In this document: piece by piece, positions 29,910 through 52,600 of the stretch | Numbering within the stretch: position 1 is the stretch's first letter | Layout: each line of letters starts with the position of its first letter | Assembly: GCF_006335015.1 (NCBI RefSeq) | Contig: NZ_VDGT01000001.1 | Span: 62,001 to 126,000, forward strand | DNA from: Streptomyces sedi | Lineage (GTDB): Bacteria; Actinomycetota; Actinomycetes; Streptomycetales; Streptomycetaceae | DNA length: 64,000 nucleotides | Reading direction: 5' to 3' | Notes under the pieces: generated by a model | What the model was told of the DNA's origin: nothing | The model's database searches: none | What the model saw: the letters and a program-made list of their open reading frames with translations, nothing else | Made by a program: the position numbers and the translations under genes

Positions 29910-32900
29910 TCAGTTGTCCAGCGAGGAGAACCAGGAGGCGATGATGTCGGCCGTCTGAGGAGCCTCGGCCTCCACCATGGTCAGGTGGTCACCATCCAGT
30001 TCCCTGACCGTGTGCACCGTGTCCCAGGAGGCGCGCCACCGGCCGGACTCGGCGCCCGTGTCCTCGCCTCCGGCCCACCTGGTGGGCCGGACGAACAGCA
30101 CCGGCGCCGCCACCTCGTCCACGTCCCGGCCCTCCATCAGGTCGCCGTACCAGGCCATGGCGGAGAGGCGCGCACTGGTAAACGGCCCGAACAGTTCCTC
30201 GCGCTCGAACATCCCCTCGAACATCTCGGCGACCAGGGCGCTGAGATCCTGCGTCTTCGGGTGGTAGGTGTCCAGTAGAACCACCGCCACCGGCTTCACG
30301 CCGGTCTCCTCCAGTCGCCGCGCGACAGCGTGCGCGAAGACCCCGCCGGCGGAGTACCCGGCCAGCGCGAACGGCCGGTCGCCCGCGGCTCGTCGGATCT
30401 GCTCGGCGCACCCCTCGACCACCGTCTCGAACGAGTCCGGCAGGCTGGTGTTGTCCGCGAAACCGGGCAGCGGAACGGCCGTCACGTCCATGGACTCACG
30501 CAGGCTGGACGCCAGCCGCACGAACTGGTGCGCACCACCCATCGCGCCCGGCGACGGCAGACAGAACAGCTGCGGGCCCGGCGCTCCCTCCGTCAGCCGC
30601 ACGGGCGCCGGCAACTCGGCGGCCCCCGCCGCGTTCTGAGGCGTCACGGCGAAGGTGGGCCGCAGCGAGGCGACGGCACGCAGCAGGTTCAGCCCTTCGA
30701 CGAGCTTCCCCCGCCGCAGCCCCTCCTGGAAGAGCGAGTTCAACGACTCCGAAGGCAGCCCACCGCCGCCGGCTCCCCCTGCCCGCTGCCCGCCCGTCTC
30801 GGCGGCCGACGAGGCGGCGGTCGGGTGGGCCGAGGCGCCGAAGTGGGCATGGAACTCGACCAGCAACTGTGCGCTGAGCGCCCGCGTCGTCGGGTGGTCG
30901 AAGACCACCGTGGCCGGCAGCGGCACGGCGGTCGCGGACTTCAGACGGTTGCGGAGTTCGACGGCGCCGAGCGAGTCCAGGCCCATCTCCAGGAAGGCCC
31001 GCTCCGGATCGATCGCCTCCGGGCTGGTGTGCCCGAGCACGGCAGCGAGGTGACCGCGGACCAATTCCACCACGGCTTCGGCCCGTTCGTCCTCGTCGAG
31101 CCCGGCCATCCGTTCACCGAAGGAGGGGCCGGCCTCCAGCACCGGTCGAGCACCGGCCGCCGCGGCCCGACGGGCGGGCTCGCGCACCAGACCGCGCAGC
31201 TTGTGCGGTGTGCCCGGCCCCCGTCGCTGGATCGATGCGGCGTCCAACCGCGCGGGAAGCAGAGCAGGCACGTCGACCAGTTGGGTGGCGGCGTCGAGGA
31301 GGGCGAGTCCCTCGTCGGGCCGCAGTGCGCTCATGCCCCAACGACGGATGCGCTCCACATCAGTATCGGAAAGACCCTGGATCATGCCCTCGGCCTCATC
31401 CCACAACCCCCACGCCAGCGCCTGAGCCGGCAGCCCGGCCGCGGCACGATGACTGGCCAACCCGTTCAAGAACTGGTTGGCCGCCGCGTAGTTCCCCTGA
31501 CCAGGACCATCCACGATGCTCGACGAAGAGGAGAACAGAACAAACGCGGACAGGTCATACCCACTGGTCAACTCGTGAAGATGCCACGCCGCATCCACCT
31601 TCGGACCAAACACATAGTCCAGACGCTCCGACGTCAGATCACCGAAGAAGGCGTTGTCGGCGACGCCGGCCGCGTGCACCACACCCCGCAGCGGAACGGT
31701 CAGCCCATCCAGAACGGCCGCCAGCGCGGCACGGTCGGAGACATCACACGCCTCCACCGAGACCGACGCACCCTGATCCTCCAACTCCTTGACCAGTTCA
31801 CCAGCGCCTTCCGCAGCCAGACCACTGCGGCTGACCAGCACCAGATGCCGCACACCATGCTCAGCCACCAGATGCCGGGCCACCAGACGACCCAGACCAC
31901 CCGTACCACCGGTCACCAACACCGCACCCGACACATCCCACACCGGGGACCCCACAACCTCACCAGCAGCCCGAGCAACACGCGGAACAAACCAACGGTC
32001 ACCACGCACCGCAACCTCAGGCTCCCCCACCGCCAACACCCTCGAAATATCCACCTCGTCATCCGGCCCCGCATCCACCAACACAAACCGACCAGGCACC
32101 TCCGCCTGCGCCGACCGCACCAACCCCCACACCGCAGAACCCACCACATCCACCACACCCTCAGAACCACCCACCGCAACAGCCCCACGAGTCACCACCA
32201 CCAACCGCTCACCCTCACCACACCCCTGCAACGCCCCCAACACCCCACCCGACACCCCACGCACACCAGCAACCACATCGGTCTCGGAGCTGTCCGCGAC
32301 CGCGTAGTGAACGAGGACGTGAGCGTCGCCGACCTCTCCGGAGTCACCGTCCGGAGATGCCGGCACCCAGGTCACCTCGTACAACGAACGGCGGGCCTCG
32401 CCGGCACCGCCACCACCCAACTGCTCGGTCGACACACTGCGGGCGACAAGGGAGTCGACCGACGCCACGGGGGCACCCGCGCCGTCGGCCAGTTCGATGC
32501 GCATTCCCGAATCCGCCTCGGAAAGCGTCACGCGCAAAACGGTCGCCCCGGAGGCGAACAGCCGAATCCCCCGCCAGGAAAAGGGAATCGAGGGGCCTGA
32601 CGCGTCCTCCTCGCCCTCCCGCCGCTCAAGAAGACTGACATGAAGCGCCGAATCCAACAGGGCGGGATGGACGGCGAAGCTCTCCGCGTCCGTCACGGCC
32701 TCGTCCGAGAGCGCCACCTCCCCGAAGAGAGTGCCGTCCTTCTCCCACGCCGCCCGGAGGTTCCGGAAAACCGGACCGTACTGGAAGCCACGGGAATCCA
32801 GATCCTCGTAGAACGCGTCGAGCGAGAGCGCGGTCGCCCCCTCGGGCGGCCAGACCTCCGTGGTGCTCGGCCCCGTGACCTGCTCGGACTCGGCAGCGAG

Positions 32901-35900
32901 AACGCCCTCGGCGTGCAGAGTCCACCGGTCGTCGACCGCCGCGTTCTCCTCGGGACGCGAATGCACCCACACCTCGCGCCGGCCGAGCTGGTCGGCCTCC
33001 CCGACACCCACCCGAACGGCGACACCACCGCTCGCGGGCAGAAGCAACGGCGCGTGGAGCGTCAGTTCCTCGACCACCGAGCAGCCGACCTCGTCGCCCG
33101 CCCGAATCGCCAACTCTACAAAGCCAGTTCCCGGGAACAGCACCGAACCCAGCACCGCGTGATCCGCCAACCACCGCTGGCTCTCCACCGAAAGCCGCCC
33201 GGAAAACACCAACCCACCGGAACCCGGCGCCTCGACGACCGCGCGCAGCAGAGGGTGTTCCACCACTCCGAGACCGGCCATCTCGACGTCGGCCATTCCC
33301 TCCAACGACTCCAGCCAGTAATGCTGCCGCTGGAACGCGTAGGTCGGCAAATCGACAAGCCGCCGAGCCGAACCGGGAGGAAAGACCGCCGGCCACTTCA
33401 CCGAGCGCCCTCGGCTGTGAAGAGTCCCGAGGGTGTGGAGAAGGTCCGCGGTCTCGTTGCCTTCCTTGCGCTGGGTCGAGATCGCCTCCCCGACCAGCGG
33501 GGTGAGGACCGGCTGGGGGCCAACCTCCACGATCGTGCCCACGCCCTGACCGTTCAACGTGCTGACGCTGTCGGCGAAGCGGACAGTCCCCCGGACCTGA
33601 CCAGTCCAGTACTCGGGATCGTTCATGGTCTCGGAATTGACCAGTTCACCAGTCACCGTGGAGACCAGCGGAATGGTCGGCGCCTGGAACGTGACTCCGG
33701 CGGCGACCTTCTGGAACTCGGCCAGCATCGGGTCCATCAACGGCGAGTGGAACGCGTGCGAGACCCGAAGACGCGTCTGCTTCCCCTCGAACCGGGCAGC
33801 CACCTCACCGACCGCGTCCTCCGCACCCGAAACCACCACGGAACGGGCCGCGTTGACGGCCGCGATCGACACATCGGTCCGGTCGCCGATCAACTCCCGC
33901 GCGGTGGCCTCATCCGTCGCCAAGGCAACCATCGCGCCACCCTCCGGCAACGCCTGCATCAACCGCGCCCGCGCGGCCACCAGCTTCGCCGCGTCCGCCA
34001 GCGACAACACTCCCGCCACATGGGCGGCGGCCAGCTCACCGATCGAATGCCCCGCGACAAAGTCCGGACGCAGACCAAACGACTCCAGCAACCGATACAG
34101 CGCCACCTCGAACGCGAAGAGCGCCGTCTGCGTGTAAAGCGTCTGGTCAAGCGGGGACCCGGCACCCTCCTCCGACCAGACCACCTCCCGCAACGACAAC
34201 GGCAGTTCAGGTTCCAGCAGTCCAACGATCTCGTCCCACGCAGCCGCGAAGACCGGGAACGAGCCATACAACTCCCGCCCCATCCCACGCCGCTGCGCAC
34301 CCTGCCCCGAGAACACGAACGCCACCGGACCCGCGGCCGACAACCCCGACGCGCCCTCACCGGCCGCCACCGACTCCAACCCCCGCAACAACCCCTCACG
34401 GTCACCACCAACCACCACCGCACGGTGGTCAAACGACGCCCGCGTCGTCACCAGCGAGAAGCCCACATCCTCCGGCTCCAGCCCCGGCCGTTCGCGCAGG
34501 AACGACACCAGCCGTCCCGCCTGCGCCCGCAGCGCCTCCGCCGAACGGCCAGAGACCACCCACGGCACCGCCACCAACGGACGGCTCTCGACGGGGGGTT
34601 CGGCGGACTCGGCCGGCTCGGCCTCCGGCGCCTCCTCGACGATCACGTGCGCGTTGGTCCCGCTCATCCCGAACGAGGAGACCGCGGCGCGACGCGGACG
34701 CCCGTCGCGTTCCCACGCCCGGGCCTCCGTCAGCAGCTTCACCGCGCCGGACGACCAGTCGACGTGCGGCGAGGGTTCGTCCACGTGCAGCGTGCGCGGC
34801 ATCACGCCGTTGCGCATCGCCATGACCAGTTTGATGATGCCGCCGACACCGGCCGCCGCCTGGGTGTGACCGATGTTGGACTTCAGCGACCCCAGCCACA
34901 GCGGCTCGCCGTCCTCCGGGCGCTCCTGACCGTAGGTCGCGAGCAGCGCCTGGGCCTCGATCGGGTCGCCCAGCGTCGTCCCCGTGCCGTGGCCCTCGAC
35001 CAGGTCCACGTCCGCGGGCGCCAGCCGGGCGCTCGCCAGCGCCGCGCGGATGACGCGTTCCTGGGCGGGCCCGTTGGGGGCGGTGAAGCCGTTGGAGGCG
35101 CCGTCCTGGTTGACGGCGGAACCGCGTATGACCGCCAGCACCTCATGACCGTTGCGCCGCGCGTCCGACAACTTCTCCAGTACCAGTACGCCCACACCCT
35201 CTGACCAGCCGGTGCCGTCGGCCGCGCCCGCGTAGGAACGACAGCGGGCACCGCGCGAGAGCGCGCCCTGGCGGCTGAACTCGCTGAACATCCCGGGCGT
35301 CGCCATCACGGTCACGCCGCCGGCCAACGCCAGCGAGCACTCGTCGCGACGCAGCGACTGGACAGCCAGGTGGAGACTTACCAGTGAGGACGAGCACGCG
35401 GTGTCGACGACAGCCGACGGCCCCTCAAGGCCGAGCGCGTAGGAAACCCGCCCGGACACCACACTGCCGGAGACCGCGCTGCGCGCGTAGTCGTGGTACA
35501 TCAGGCCGGCGAAGACGCCGGTCTGGCTGCCCTTCAACGTGCTCGGGACGATCCCGGACCGTTCCAGCGCCTCCCAGGACACTTCGAGCAACAGCCGCTG
35601 CTGCGGGTCCATCGTCAGCGCCTCACGCGGGCTGATCCCGAAGAAGACCGGGTCGAACTCGGCCGCGTCGTGCAGAAACCCGCCCTCCCGCACATAGCTC
35701 GTGTCGGGGCGCGACAGCTCCGGGTCGTAGAGCCGCTCCACGCCCCAACCACGGTCCCTGGGGAACTCCGTGATCCCGTCCCGCCCCTCGGCAACCAGTC
35801 GCCACAGGTCCTCGGGACTGGTCACCCCGCCGGGGTACCGACACGACATCCCGACGACCGCGACGGGTTCCCTGGCCGCGGATGTCAGCTTCCTGACCTG

Positions 35901-35975
35901 GTCGCGCAGCCTCTCCGTCTCCTTGACCGAGGAGCGGAGCGCCGCGACCAGTTTCTGGTCGTTCGCAGTCACCAC
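29910..35975 (-). CDS. Type I PKS D: module 8 and terminal thioesterase
   Basis: Final synthase subunit, 2021 residues. It has an N-terminal docking coiled coil ([20 protein letters not shown]), KS (Cys194), AT (Ser644, HAFH from 740), DH (His939, Asp1108), KR (Tyr1496) and ACP (Ser1668). After a Gly/Ala-rich linker comes a thioesterase with Ser1875 in GYSAGG, Asp1902 in LLDTY and His1997 in GDHL. Such a domain releases the chain, here probably by macrolactam closure onto the starter amine. It starts with GTG five bases after the PKS C stop; AGGAGG in the end of C serves as the ribosome site, so C and D are co-translated. A second GTG follows at once (35972). Confidence 0.95.
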   Translation of the reverse strand: MVTANDQKLVAALRSSVKETERLRDQVRKLTSAAREPVAVVGMSCRYPGGVTSPEDLWRLVAEGRDGITEFPRDRGWGVERLYDPELSRPDTSYVREGGFLHDAAEFDPVFFGISPREALTMDPQQRLLLEVSWEALERSGIVPSTLKGSQTGVFAGLMYHDYARSAVSGSVVSGRVSYALGLEGPSAVVDTACSSSLVSLHLAVQSLRRDECSLALAGGVTVMATPGMFSEFSRQGALSRGARCRSYAGAADGTGWSEGVGVLVLEKLSDARRNGHEVLAVIRGSAVNQDGASNGFTAPNGPAQERVIRAALASARLAPADVDLVEGHGTGTTLGDPIEAQALLATYGQERPEDGEPLWLGSLKSNIGHTQAAAGVGGIIKLVMAMRNGVMPRTLHVDEPSPHVDWSSGAVKLLTEARAWERDGRPRRAAVSSFGMSGTNAHVIVEEAPEAEPAESAEPPVESRPLVAVPWVVSGRSAEALRAQAGRLVSFLRERPGLEPEDVGFSLVTTRASFDHRAVVVGGDREGLLRGLESVAAGEGASGLSAAGPVAFVFSGQGAQRRGMGRELYGSFPVFAAAWDEIVGLLEPELPLSLREVVWSEEGAGSPLDQTLYTQTALFAFEVALYRLLESFGLRPDFVAGHSIGELAAAHVAGVLSLADAAKLVAARARLMQALPEGGAMVALATDEATARELIGDRTDVSIAAVNAARSVVVSGAEDAVGEVAARFEGKQTRLRVSHAFHSPLMDPMLAEFQKVAAGVTFQAPTIPLVSTVTGELVNSETMNDPEYWTGQVRGTVRFADSVSTLNGQGVGTIVEVGPQPVLTPLVGEAISTQRKEGNETADLLHTLGTLHSRGRSVKWPAVFPPGSARRLVDLPTYAFQRQHYWLESLEGMADVEMAGLGVVEHPLLRAVVEAPGSGGLVFSGRLSVESQRWLADHAVLGSVLFPGTGFVELAIRAGDEVGCSVVEELTLHAPLLLPASGGVAVRVGVGEADQLGRREVWVHSRPEENAAVDDRWTLHAEGVLAAESEQVTGPSTTEVWPPEGATALSLDAFYEDLDSRGFQYGPVFRNLRAAWEKDGTLFGEVALSDEAVTDAESFAVHPALLDSALHVSLLERREGEEDASGPSIPFSWRGIRLFASGATVLRVTLSEADSGMRIELADGAGAPVASVDSLVARSVSTEQLGGGGAGEARRSLYEVTWVPASPDGDSGEVGDAHVLVHYAVADSSETDVVAGVRGVSGGVLGALQGCGEGERLVVVTRGAVAVGGSEGVVDVVGSAVWGLVRSAQAEVPGRFVLVDAGPDDEVDISRVLAVGEPEVAVRGDRWFVPRVARAAGEVVGSPVWDVSGAVLVTGGTGGLGRLVARHLVAEHGVRHLVLVSRSGLAAEGAGELVKELEDQGASVSVEACDVSDRAALAAVLDGLTVPLRGVVHAAGVADNAFFGDLTSERLDYVFGPKVDAAWHLHELTSGYDLSAFVLFSSSSSIVDGPGQGNYAAANQFLNGLASHRAAAGLPAQALAWGLWDEAEGMIQGLSDTDVERIRRWGMSALRPDEGLALLDAATQLVDVPALLPARLDAASIQRRGPGTPHKLRGLVREPARRAAAAGARPVLEAGPSFGERMAGLDEDERAEAVVELVRGHLAAVLGHTSPEAIDPERAFLEMGLDSLGAVELRNRLKSATAVPLPATVVFDHPTTRALSAQLLVEFHAHFGASAHPTAASSAAETGGQRAGGAGGGGLPSESLNSLFQEGLRRGKLVEGLNLLRAVASLRPTFAVTPQNAAGAAELPAPVRLTEGAPGPQLFCLPSPGAMGGAHQFVRLASSLRESMDVTAVPLPGFADNTSLPDSFETVVEGCAEQIRRAAGDRPFALAGYSAGGVFAHAVARRLEETGVKPVAVVLLDTYHPKTQDLSALVAEMFEGMFEREELFGPFTSARLSAMAWYGDLMEGRDVDEVAAPVLFVRPTRWAGGEDTGAESGRWRASWDTVHTVRELDGDHLTMVEAEAPQTADIIASWFSSLDN
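31270..32280 (-). repeat. Near-identical KR-region block, copy in module 8
   Basis: This block runs through most of the KR and the preceding structural half-domain. It is nearly identical in DNA to 36674-37684 (module 7) and, over most of its length, to 41840-42750 (module 6). Its codons are less GC-biased than those of the flanking DNA, with many GTG/GGT/TTG/GTT codons. That suggests one donor segment was copied between modules. Confidence 0.75.
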
Positions 35976-35980
35976 GTTGT

Positions 35981-46486
<10,506 letters not shown>

Positions 46487-46532
46487 CACCCTACCGAGCA
46501 GATACGGAGCGGATTCGGTACCGAGCGGTCTT

Positions 46533-46566
46533 TACCGGACGGGCACCAGTACCGGACGGGCACGGG
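46533..46566 (-). promoter_or_regulatory. Tandem 17-bp direct repeat upstream of PKS C
   Basis: TACCGGACGGGCACCAG at 46533-46549 is followed immediately by TACCGGACGGGCACGGG at 46550-46566. It lies 47-80 bases upstream of the PKS C start, in the expected promoter or leader. Confidence 0.5.
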
Positions 46567-46621
46567 CCCGGCCGAATCCGCGAATCATGAGCAAGAGTCC
46601 TGAGGGGCCGGCGGGGGCGGC

Positions 46622-46643
46622 TACCCCTAGCCGCCCCTACTGG
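46622..46643 (-). promoter_or_regulatory. Paired TAGGGG boxes upstream of PKS C
   Basis: On the minus strand the sequence is GTAGGGGCGGCTAGGGGTAG, matching the PKS A box GTAGGGGGCGATAGGGGTAT at most positions with the same 10-base spacing. It lies about 135 bases before the PKS C start. Confidence 0.6.
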
Positions 46644-46654
46644 ACCTGTTTCTC

Positions 46655-46674
46655 GGGCCGGCGTGTGCCGGCCC
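46655..46674 (-). terminator. Hairpin directly after the PKS B stop
   Basis: GGGCCGGC at 46655-46662 pairs with GCCGGCCC at 46667-46674 around GTGT, three bases beyond the stop codon. It may terminate or attenuate the B transcript before C. Confidence 0.7.
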
Positions 46675-46677
46675 GTC

Positions 46678-49600
46678 TCAGTTGAGTCCGAGTTCCTTGT
46701 CGATGAAGGACAGCACGTCAGCGGCGCTGGCCTCTTCCAGTTGGTCGGCGACGTTGGGCCCGTCGCCGGTGCCGTTCGCCGTGCCGTCGGCGCCGGCGTG
46801 GTCGCCGGTGCCCTCGGTGAGGCGGGAGACCAGTGCGGTCAGTCGACTGGTCAACCCGGCGCGTTCGATCTGGTCGGCCGGGAGCGCGGTGGAGGCCGCT
46901 TCCAGGCGGGCCAGGTCGGCCAGCAGCCGTTCGACCGTTCCCTCGTCCTGGCCGAAGAGCTCGGTCCGCAGATGGCGGGCGAGCGCGGCGGGCGAGGCGT
47001 GGTCGAAGACGAGGGTCGCGGGGAGCGAGACGCCCGCGACCTGGCTGACCCGGTTGCGGAACTCGACCGCCGTCACGGAGTCGAACCCGAGGTCCTTGAA
47101 GGCTCGTTCGCTCTCGATGGCGGTCTCTCCGTGGTAGCCGAGTACGAGCGCGGCTTGTTCCTTTACCACTTCGACCAGTGCCGGCTCGCGCTCCTCCTCG
47201 GGGAGGGCGGCGAGCCGGGTGGCGAGGGCCGCCTCGCCGCCGCCGTCGGTGGCCTGGGCGCCGTTCTCCGGCCCCGCGAGGGCGTCGGCGGCCTCGGGCA
47301 GCGCGGCGAGCAGCGGGCGCCGCCTGGCGAGCGCGTAGGCGGAGGCGAACCTGTCCCAGTCGAAGTCGCTGATGACCAGGTAGGTTTCGTGGTCTTCCAG
47401 GGCCTGGCCGAGCAGTTCGAGCGCCGGTTCGGGGTCGAGGGTCGAGACGCCGATCCGCCGCAGCTGCGCGTCGGCCTCCGCGTCGACCATGCCGCCCCGC
47501 CAGGGGCCCCAGGCGAGGGAGGTCGCCGCCAGCCCGCGTGCCCTGCGCCGGTGGGCGAGTGCGTCGAGGTAGGCGTTGGCGCCGCCGTAGGCGGGCTGCC
47601 CGGCGGTGCCCCAGACGGCGGCGCCGGAGGAGAAGAGGACGAACGCCTCCAGCGGGGTGTCGGCGAGCAGTGTGTCCAGGTGGGTGGCTCCGTCGATCTT
47701 GGAGCCACCGATCTCGGCGAACTCGCGGACGGACGTCTCGGGCAGCGGCTTCGGTTCGCGCATGACGCCGGCCGCGTGGAAGACCGCCGTCAACGGCTGG
47801 TCGTCCGGGATGGCGTCGAGCACCGCGGCGACGGCGTCCCGGTCGGCGACGTCGCAGGCGGCGACGGTGACGCGGGTGCCCAACTCGACGAGTTCGGCGG
47901 TCAGTTCGGCCACGCCCGGCGCCCGGTCGCCGCGGCGACTGGTCAGTACCAGGTGGTCAGCTCCGCGGTGGGCCAGCCAGCGTGCCACGTGTGCGCCGAG
48001 CGAGCCGGTGCCGCCGGTGACCAGCACGGTTCCGTGCGGGCGCCAGGGGTCGCCGGCCGCGGCGCTCTGGCGTGGCGCGTGGACCATGCGGCGGGCCAGC
48101 GTTCCCGAGGTGGTCAGCGCGAGCTGGTCCTCGCCGTCGGTCCGGCCCAGTGCCTGGGCGAGACGGTCGGCGAGTGTGTCGTCGAGCGTTTCGGGGACGT
48201 CGACCAGTCCGCCCCAGGTGTCGGGGTGGTCAAGCGACAGCACGGTGCCGACGCCCCACAGGGTGGCGGCCGTCGGGTCGGGGGCCTCGGTGCCGACGGT
48301 GACCGCGCCCGAGGTCAGGCACCACAGGGGTGCCTTGACCCCGAGGGTGTCCAGCGCGCCGACCAGTCCGACGGTCGCGGCGACGCCGCGCGAGAGCGTC
48401 GGCTCCTCGGCGTGCGGCTCCGCGTCCAGGGCCAGCAGGGAGAGCACTCCCGCCGGGGTCGACTCGCCCACGCGGTCGCGGAGTTGGGAGATGAACGTGT
48501 CCCGTTCATGGCCGTCGGCCAGCAGCAGTTCGGCGCGGGCGCCGGCCCGCTCCAGGCCGTCGAGTACCGCCAGGACACGCGAGGTGCCGCCGAGCGCCGC
48601 GGGGGCGATGACCAGCCAGCCGCCGGCCAGCCCGGAGGCGTCGGGGTCGGCCTCGACGGGGTGCCAGTCGACGCGGTAACGCAGCCGGTCCAGGGCGGCC
48701 TGGGCGTGGCTGCGCCGGTGCCAGGTGGAGAGCGCCGGCAGCACCGCCTCCAGGCTGGCCGGCTCGACGCCGAGGTCGGCGGCGAGCGAGGCGGCGTCGC
48801 CGCGCTCCACGGCCCGCCAGAACCCGTCGGCCGCCGGGTGCCGTTCGTCGCCCGGTGCCTGGTCGGCGTGGGCGGCGTCGATCCAGTACCGCTGGTGCTG
48901 GAAGGCGTAGGTCGGCAGGTCGATCAGCCGGTCCGGCGCCTCGGGGAAGACCGCCTGCCACCGCACGGCCCGGCCCCGGGTGTGGAGGGTGCCGAGGGCG
49001 CGCAGCAGGTTGGCGGTCTCGTCGTCGTCCTTGCGCTGGGTCGGGATGGCGTCCTCGACCAGCGGGGTGAGGGCGGGTTGGGGGCCGACCTCGACGACGG
49101 TGGTGGCTCCCCGCGCGAGCAGGGTGGTCACGGCGTCGGCGAAGCGGACGGTGCCCCTGACCTGACCAGTCCAGTAATCGGGATCGTTCATGGTGTCGGG
49201 GTTGACCAGTTCGCCCGTCACCGTGGAGACCAGCGGAATGGTCGGCGCCCGGAAGGTGATCCCCGAGGCGATGTCGCGGAACTCCTCCAGCATCGGGTCC
49301 ATGGAAGGCGAGTGGAAGGCGTGCGAGACCCGCAGCCGGGTCTTCTTGCCGTCGAACCGCTCGGCGACCTCTGTCACCGCGTCGTCGGCGCCCGAGATCA
49401 CGACCGAGCGGGCCGCGTTGACGGCGGCGATCGTCACGTCGGCGCGGTCGCCGAGCAGCGCACGCACCGTCGCCTCGTCCGCGTCGAACGCGACCATCGC
49501 GCCGCCCTCCGGCAGCGCCTGCATCAACCGGGCCCGCGCGCCGACGAGCACGACCGCCTCCTCCAGGGAGAGCACGCCCGCGACATGGGCGGCGGCCAGT

Positions 49601-52600
49601 TCGCCGATCGAGTGCCCGGCGACGAAGTCCGGCCGCTGACCGAAGGATTCGAGCAGCCGGTAGAGGGCCACCTCGAAGGCGAAGAGCGCGGTCTGGGTGT
49701 AGAGCGTCTGGTCAAGCGCGGACTCCGCGTCCTCCTCGGGCCAGACCACCTCGCGCAGCGGCCGTTCCACCTGTCCGTCCAGCAGCCTGACCACCTCGTC
49801 CCAGGCAGCCGCGAAGACCGGGAAGGAACGGTACAGCTCCCGTCCCATGCCGCTCCGTTGGGCGCCCTGACCGGAGAAGACAAACGCCGTCCTCCCGGCG
49901 CCGCCCGCCGCCCGCACGAGAGCCGTTCCGTCGGTCAGGGACTCCAACTCCCGCAGCAGCGACTCACGGTCACCGCCGACGACCACCGCGCGGTGGTCGA
50001 ACGTCGCACGGGTGGTGGCCAGCGCGTAGCCGACCTCGGCCGGCGCCAGCTCCGGCCGTCCCAGCAGATGGGAGGCGAGCCGCCCGGCCTGCGCCCGCAG
50101 CGCCTCCGCCGACTTCGCGGAGACCACCCACGGCACGGCGGTCAACTCGACTCCGGCGGCGGGCGGTTCCGCGGTCTCAACGTCCGGCACCTCGGCCTGG
50201 GGCGCCTCCTCGACGATGACGTGCGCGTTGGTGCCGCTGAAGCCGAACGACGAGACACCGGCGCGGCGCGGGCGCCCGTTGCGCTCCCATGGCCGTTCCT
50301 CGGTCAGCAGCTCGACGGCGCCGCTTGACCAGTCGACGTGCGGCGTGGGCGCGTCGACATGCAACGTCCTGGGCATGACGCCGTGGCGCATGGCCATGAC
50401 CATCTTGATGATGCCGCCGACACCGGCGGCGGCCTGGGCGTGGCCGATGTTGGACTTCAACGAGCCCAGCCACAGCGGCTCGCCGTTCTCCGGCCGGTCC
50501 TGACCGTAGGTGGTCAACAACGCCTGGGCCTCGATCGGATCGCCGAGCGTGGTGCCCGTGCCGTGGCCCTCGACCAGGTCGACCTCGGCGGGGGCGAGCC
50601 GCGCGTTGGCCAACGCCGCGCGGATCACGCGCTGTTGGGACGGGCCGTTGGGGGCGGTCAGTCCGTTGGAGGCGCCGTCCTGGTTCACGGCCGAACCGCG
50701 TATGACCGCCAGCACCTCATGACCGTTGCGCCGCGCGTCCGACAACTTCTCCAGCACCAGCATCCCGACGCCCTCCGACCAGCCGGTGCCGTCGGCCGCG
50801 CCCGCGTAGGAACGGCAGCGGCCGTCGCGGGAGAGGCCGCGCTGACGGCTGAACTCGACGAAGCTGTCCGGGGTAGCCATCACGGTGACGCCGCCGGCCA
50901 ACGCCAGCGAGCACTCGCCGCCGCGCAGCGCCTGGGCGGCCAGGTGGAGGCTTACCAGTGAGGACGAGCAGGCTGTGTCGACAGCCATCGCCGGGCCCTC
51001 AAGGCCGAGCGTGTAGGAGATCCGGCCGGCGACGACGCTGCCGGAGCTGCGGCCCGTCAGATAGTCGTGGTACATCAGGCCGGCGAAGACGCCGGTTCGG
51101 CTGCCCTTCAACGCGTTCGGGACGATCCCGGACCGTTCCAGCGCCTCCCAGGACACTTCGAGCAACAAGCGCTGCTGCGGGTCCATCGTCAGCGCCTCGC
51201 GCGGGCTGATCCCGAAGAAGACCGGGTCGAACTCGGCCGCGTCGTGCAGAAACCCACCCTCGCGGGTGTAGCTGGTGTCCGGGCGGGTCGACTCCGGGTC
51301 GTAGAGCCGCTCCACGCCCCAACCACGGTCCCTGGGGAACTCCGTGATCCCGTCCCGCCCCTCGGCGACCAGTCGCCACAGGTCCTCAGGACTGGTCACC
51401 CCACCGGGGAACCGGCAGGACATTCCCACCACCGCGATCGGTTCATCGGCGTCCGCACTGGTAAACACGGGGGTCGCCTCGACGGCCGCCTCAGCCTCCA
51501 CGCCCCGGACCTCGGAGAGCAGGTATGCGGCGAGCGCGCGAGGGCTGGGGTGGTCGAAGACGACGGTGGTGGGCAGCGGCACACCGCTGACGATCTTCAG
51601 CCGGTTGCGCAGCTCCAGCGCGGTCAGGGAGTCGTAACCCAGCTCCAGGAACGGGCGCTCCGGGTCGATCGGGTCGGCGGAGTCGTGCCCGAGAACCCAG
51701 GCGGTGTGGCTGCGCACCAGGTCGAGCGTGGTGTTCCGCGCTTCCTCCTCGGTCAGCCCGGCGAGCCGTTCGGCGAGCCCGGTGCCGGAGCCGGCCGCGG
51801 CGGCCGTGCTGGTCCTGGTGTCGGCCTTGGCGCGGGTGAGGGGGCGCAGCAGGGGCGGCAGTTCGGTGCCGCCGCCGATCCAGGAGCCGCGCCTGCGGGT
51901 GTGTAGGATCGCGGAGTTGAGGATCAGCGGCGCCAGCAGCGGGTGCTCGGTGGTCAGCGCCTTGTCGAACAGGTCGAGCGCCGGGCCGTGTCCCAGCGCT
52001 GGTACGCCGAGCGAACGGATGCGGTTGAGGTCCACCTCGGTGAGCTGCGCGGTCAGGCCGACCGGCGGGTCCCAGGTGGCGTAGGCCAGGGAGGTGGCGG
52101 CCATGCCCCGGGCCCTGCGGTGCTGGGCGAGCGCGTCGAGGAAGACGTTGGCCGCGGCGTAGTCGCCCTGCCCGGCCGCCAGGATGAGACCGCCGGAGGA
52201 GGAGAAGAGGACGAACGCGGACAGGTCGAGATGACTGGTCAACTCGTGCAGGTGCCAGGCCGCGTCCATCTTGGGGCGCAGGACACGGTCCAGCGAGTCA
52301 GGGGTGAGGGTGGTGACCAGGCCGCCCTCGGCGATGCCGGCGGCGTGGACGACACCGGTCAGCGGGTGTTCGGCGGGGACGGCTTCCAGGACGGCGGCCA
52401 GCGCCTCGCGGTCGGAGACATCGCAGGCGACGACGTCCACATGGGCCGAGTGGTCGGCCAGTTCCCTGACCAGTTCGTCGACGCCGGGCGCGTCCGGGCC
52501 GCCGCGACTGGTCAACAGCAGCCGGCGCACCCCGTGCCGGGTGACCAGGTGCTTGGCCACCAGACCACCGAGGCCGCCGGTGCCGCCGGTGATCAGCACG

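Noticed and set aside
48880..49000. A degraded DH in module 5
   Set aside because: The region between AT5 and KR5 has neither the HxxxGxxxxP nor the DxxxH motif and matches the structural half of a KR, so the DH is absent rather than broken.
46663..50328. Very long open frame on the plus strand (over 1200 codons) opposite PKS B, and similar ones opposite PKS C and D
   Set aside because: They mirror PKS codons in a high-GC genome, show Arg/Gly/His-rich nonsense composition and have no ribosome site or domain.
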